Shown here: piece by piece, positions 62,221 to 64,000 of the stretch
Layout: the number at the start of each line of letters is the position of its first letter
How positions within the stretch are numbered: the first letter of the stretch is position 1
Source of the DNA: Atopobiaceae bacterium
Lineage (GTDB): Bacteria > Actinomycetota > Coriobacteriia > Coriobacteriales > Atopobiaceae
Length of the DNA stretch: 64,000 nt
Assembly (NCBI GenBank): GCA_030525685.1
Contig: JAUNEG010000014.1
Location: forward strand, 1 to 64,000
Direction of reading: 5' to 3'
Position numbers and translations under genes: made by a program
Notes under the pieces: model-generated
Database searches by the model: none
Seen by the model: the letters and a program-made list of their open reading frames with translations, nothing else
What the model was told of the DNA's origin: nothing

Positions 62221-63798
62221 ATGGCAGATGATCGCTCTGGAGCAGTGGAGAGGGGAGTCGCCGACCTCGTCGCCTATGCGCTCGACCGGGGGCTCATCGG
62301 CGAGGAGGACGTGACCTACGCCGCCAACCTCATGCTCGACGCGCTCTCCTACGAGCCCACGGGGGCCTTCGTCCCGCGCGAGGCTGTCGCCGCCGCCCGT
62401 GCGGCCGCCGAGCGCCCCGAGCTCGAGGAGATTCTCGCCGGCCTTCTGGACGACGCCGTCGAGCGCGGCGTGTGCGACGCCGGCATCGCGAGCCGAGACC
62501 TGCTGGACACCCGCCTCATGGGCTGCGTCACGCCGCGCCCGAGCGAGGTCGTCCGCACGTTCTGGGAGCGCTACGACGAGTCGCCCGAGGCGGCCACGGA
62601 CTACTTCTACCACCTCGCGCTTGACTCCGACTACATCCGCACCTACCGCATCGCGCGCGACCGCAAGTGGGTCACCCCCACGCGCTACGGCGACCTCGAC
62701 GTCACGATCAACCTCTCCAAGCCTGAGAAGGACCCCAAGGCCATCGCCGCCGCCCTGGAGAAGCAGAAGTCCGGCGCCGCCGAGCCCTACCCGCGCTGCC
62801 AGCTCTGCCCCGAGAACCTGGGCTACGCCGGCCGCCTCGACCACCCCGCGCGCGAGACCATCCGCCTCATCCCCCTCACGCTGGCCGACGAGTCCTGGTA
62901 CCTGCAGTACAGCCCCTACGTCTACTACAACGAGCACTGCATCGTGCTGTCCGAGAAGCACGTCCCCATGCAGATCAGCCGCAAGACGTTCCAGCGCCTG
63001 TTCGAGTTCGTGGGCAAGTTCCCGCACTACACGGTGGGCTCCAACGCCGACCTGCCGATCGTGGGCGGCTCCATCCTCACGCACGAGCACTACCAGGGCG
63101 GACGCTACGAGTTCGCCATGGCCCGCGCCGGCGAGCGCGAGCAGATCAGCTTCGCCGGCTACGAGGACGTCCGCGCCCAGATCGTGGACTGGCCGATGTC
63201 GGTGATCCGCCTCGACGGAGGCGACCCGGCGCGCATCGTCGAGCTCGCCGACAAGATCCTCACCGCCTGGCGCGGCTACTCCGACGAGGCCGTGGACGTC
63301 CTCGCCGAGACCGACGGCACCCCGCACAACACCATCACCCCGATCGCCCGCCGTCGTGGCGAGGACTTCGAGCTCGACCTCGTCCTGCGCAACAACCGCA
63401 CCACGGACGAGTACCCGCTCGGCATCTTCCACCCGCACCAGGAGCTCCACCACATCAAGAAGGAGAACATCGGCCTCATCGAGGTCATGGGCCTCGCGGT
63501 TCTGCCGGCCCGCCTGCTCGGCGAGATGGACCGGCTCGAGCAGGTCATCCTCGCCGGCGAGGACCCGGCGTCGGTTCCCGAGCTCGAGGCTCACGCGCCG
63601 TGGGTGGCCGAGGTGCTGCAGCGCCACCCGGAGTTCGCGCCGGAGAACGTCGCCGGTGCGGATGCGGCGGCGCTCCATGCCGTCATCGAGGACGAGATCG
63701 GCCAGGTCTTCGCGCAGGTGCTCGAGCACTGCGCGGTCTTTGCCGACGACGATCAGGGTAGGGCGGCGTTCGCGCGCTTCGTCGCGAGCGTCTGCTAA
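62221..63798 (+). CDS. galT: UDP-glucose-hexose-1-phosphate uridylyltransferase (class II GalT)
   Basis: A 525-residue class II GalT of the Leloir pathway, transferring UMP from UDP-glucose to galactose 1-phosphate. Class II blocks are visible: RLMGCVTPRPSEVVRTFW, YIRTYRIARDRKW, CQLCPENLGYAGR, YYNEHCIVLSEKHVPM, and VGGSILTHEHYQGGRYEF, where the H288-E-H290-Y-Q motif should carry the uridylylated histidine. GIFHPHQELHHIKKENIGLIEVMG follows. ATG at 62221 (GGAGGG upstream) is preferred over the earlier in-frame ATG at 62152, which overlaps a possible promoter. galK follows after a hairpin. Confidence 0.95.
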   Translation: MADDRSGAVERGVADLVAYALDRGLIGEEDVTYAANLMLDALSYEPTGAFVPREAVAAARAAAERPELEEILAGLLDDAVERGVCDAGIASRDLLDTRLMGCVTPRPSEVVRTFWERYDESPEAATDYFYHLALDSDYIRTYRIARDRKWVTPTRYGDLDVTINLSKPEKDPKAIAAALEKQKSGAAEPYPRCQLCPENLGYAGRLDHPARETIRLIPLTLADESWYLQYSPYVYYNEHCIVLSEKHVPMQISRKTFQRLFEFVGKFPHYTVGSNADLPIVGGSILTHEHYQGGRYEFAMARAGEREQISFAGYEDVRAQIVDWPMSVIRLDGGDPARIVELADKILTAWRGYSDEAVDVLAETDGTPHNTITPIARRRGEDFELDLVLRNNRTTDEYPLGIFHPHQELHHIKKENIGLIEVMGLAVLPARLLGEMDRLEQVILAGEDPASVPELEAHAPWVAEVLQRHPEFAPENVAGADAAALHAVIEDEIGQVFAQVLEHCAVFADDDQGRAAFARFVASVC

Positions 63799-63854
63799 GA
63801 GAGGAGATTCGATCCAGAAGGGGCAGACCCCTCTTGGATCATCAGAGAGGAGAT
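63798..63854 (+). repeat. galT-galK intercistronic hairpin flanked by 11-bp direct repeats
   Basis: GATCCAGAAGGGG and CCCCTCTTGGATC (63811-63823 and 63828-63840) form a stem around CAGA. AGAGAGGAGAT stands on both sides (63798-63808 and 63844-63854); the right copy is the galK ribosome binding site. The arrangement looks like insertion of a small hairpin with duplication of the RBS region. Confidence 0.7.
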
Positions 63855-63859
63855 CACCC

Positions 63860-64000
63860 ATGGGCATTCCCAGCCAGGACGTTCTGAACAAGGTGTACGG
63901 CGAGGACGCCGCGCGCGCCGCCGAGCGGCTCTCCGCACTTGCCGCGCGCTATGACGAGGCCTTCGGCGCCGGCGACCCGGAGTACTTCACGGCCTCCGGC
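63860..64000 (+). CDS. galK: Galactokinase, 5' part only
   Basis: The first 47 codons of a gene cut by the window edge. MGIPSQDVLNKVYGEDAARA and the following RYDEAFGAGDPEYFTASG match the N-terminus of GHMP-type galactokinases just before the galactose-binding GRTEIGGNHTDH motif, which would come next. The location after galT supports this. It would phosphorylate galactose for GalT. RBS GAGAGGAGAT. Confidence 0.8.
   Translation, partial: MGIPSQDVLNKVYGEDAARAAERLSALAARYDEAFGAGDPEYFTASG

Overview
The window is a 64 kb piece of a high-GC (about 65 %), densely coding anaerobic actinobacterial chromosome. Gene content points to the Coriobacteriia, most likely an Olsenella/Atopobium-like member (family-level inference, not proven): a group B-like [FeFe] hydrogenase, an activase-dependent pyruvate formate-lyase, a nadABC operon with the NiaR regulator, ferredoxin-type aldo/keto reductase, a clostridial-type secondary alcohol dehydrogenase, PepV/C69 dipeptidases and a SpaA/Cna-B surface adhesin, with no respiratory genes in view. 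No rRNA, tRNA, CRISPR array, prophage or transposase gene was found.

Layout. 1-6.9 kb: ridA, yqeC, a decayed yedF/DUF364 locus, a PiT phosphate transporter with its PhoU-like partner, an aldo/keto reductase and a HAD phosphatase. 7-16.8 kb: threonine aldolase, ilvE, a lipoprotein, hisS, a MacAB-like efflux operon and an RluA-type pseudouridine synthase. 17-21.4 kb: [FeFe] hydrogenase, nucleoid-associated protein, PcsB-like cell-wall hydrolase. 21.4-25.2 kb: nadA-nadB-nadC-niaR. 25.3-31.6 kb: membrane proteins, cytoplasmic alpha-amylase, PepV dipeptidase, hemolysin III. 31.7-34.2 kb: a Met-rich leader peptide followed by metN-metI-metQ. 34.3-44.6 kb: a 1324-residue adhesin, C69 dipeptidase, DAHP synthase, PFL activase, a CobW GTPase and an alcohol dehydrogenase. 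44.8-47.3 kb: a pyruvate formate-lyase split into two genes. 47.5-52.3 kb: a TetR-led group with two broken genes, DedA, an iron alcohol dehydrogenase and a GNAT enzyme. 52.6-57 kb: csoR-copA copper resistance, an RraA-like protein and an internally deleted MFS gene. 57.3-64 kb: ligA, a PHP phosphatase, an AraC regulator, a gutted LacI gene and galT-galK (galK runs off the window).

How the genes fit together. The metabolic picture is fermentative: sugars (amylase, galT/galK) go to pyruvate, PFL and its activase make formate and acetyl-CoA, hydrogenase and several alcohol/aldo-keto reductases handle redox, and NAD is made from aspartate under NiaR. Methionine is imported by metNIQ, plausibly under attenuation by the leader peptide. 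Peptides are used through two dipeptidases.

Two patterns cut across the gene map. First, many gaps between genes hold a long inverted-repeat element (60-230 bp) whose arms match each other well but differ from element to element. A smaller family is a classic REP palindrome built on GGGGACAGTCCCC. Second, the hexamer TTCTCG/CGAGAA is several-fold over-represented in coding and non-coding DNA, sometimes as inverted pairs at gene ends, in the manner of DNA-uptake sequences. Several genes are also decaying through internal deletions that leave both ends in place (yedF/DUF364, flavin reductase, MFS, lacI).
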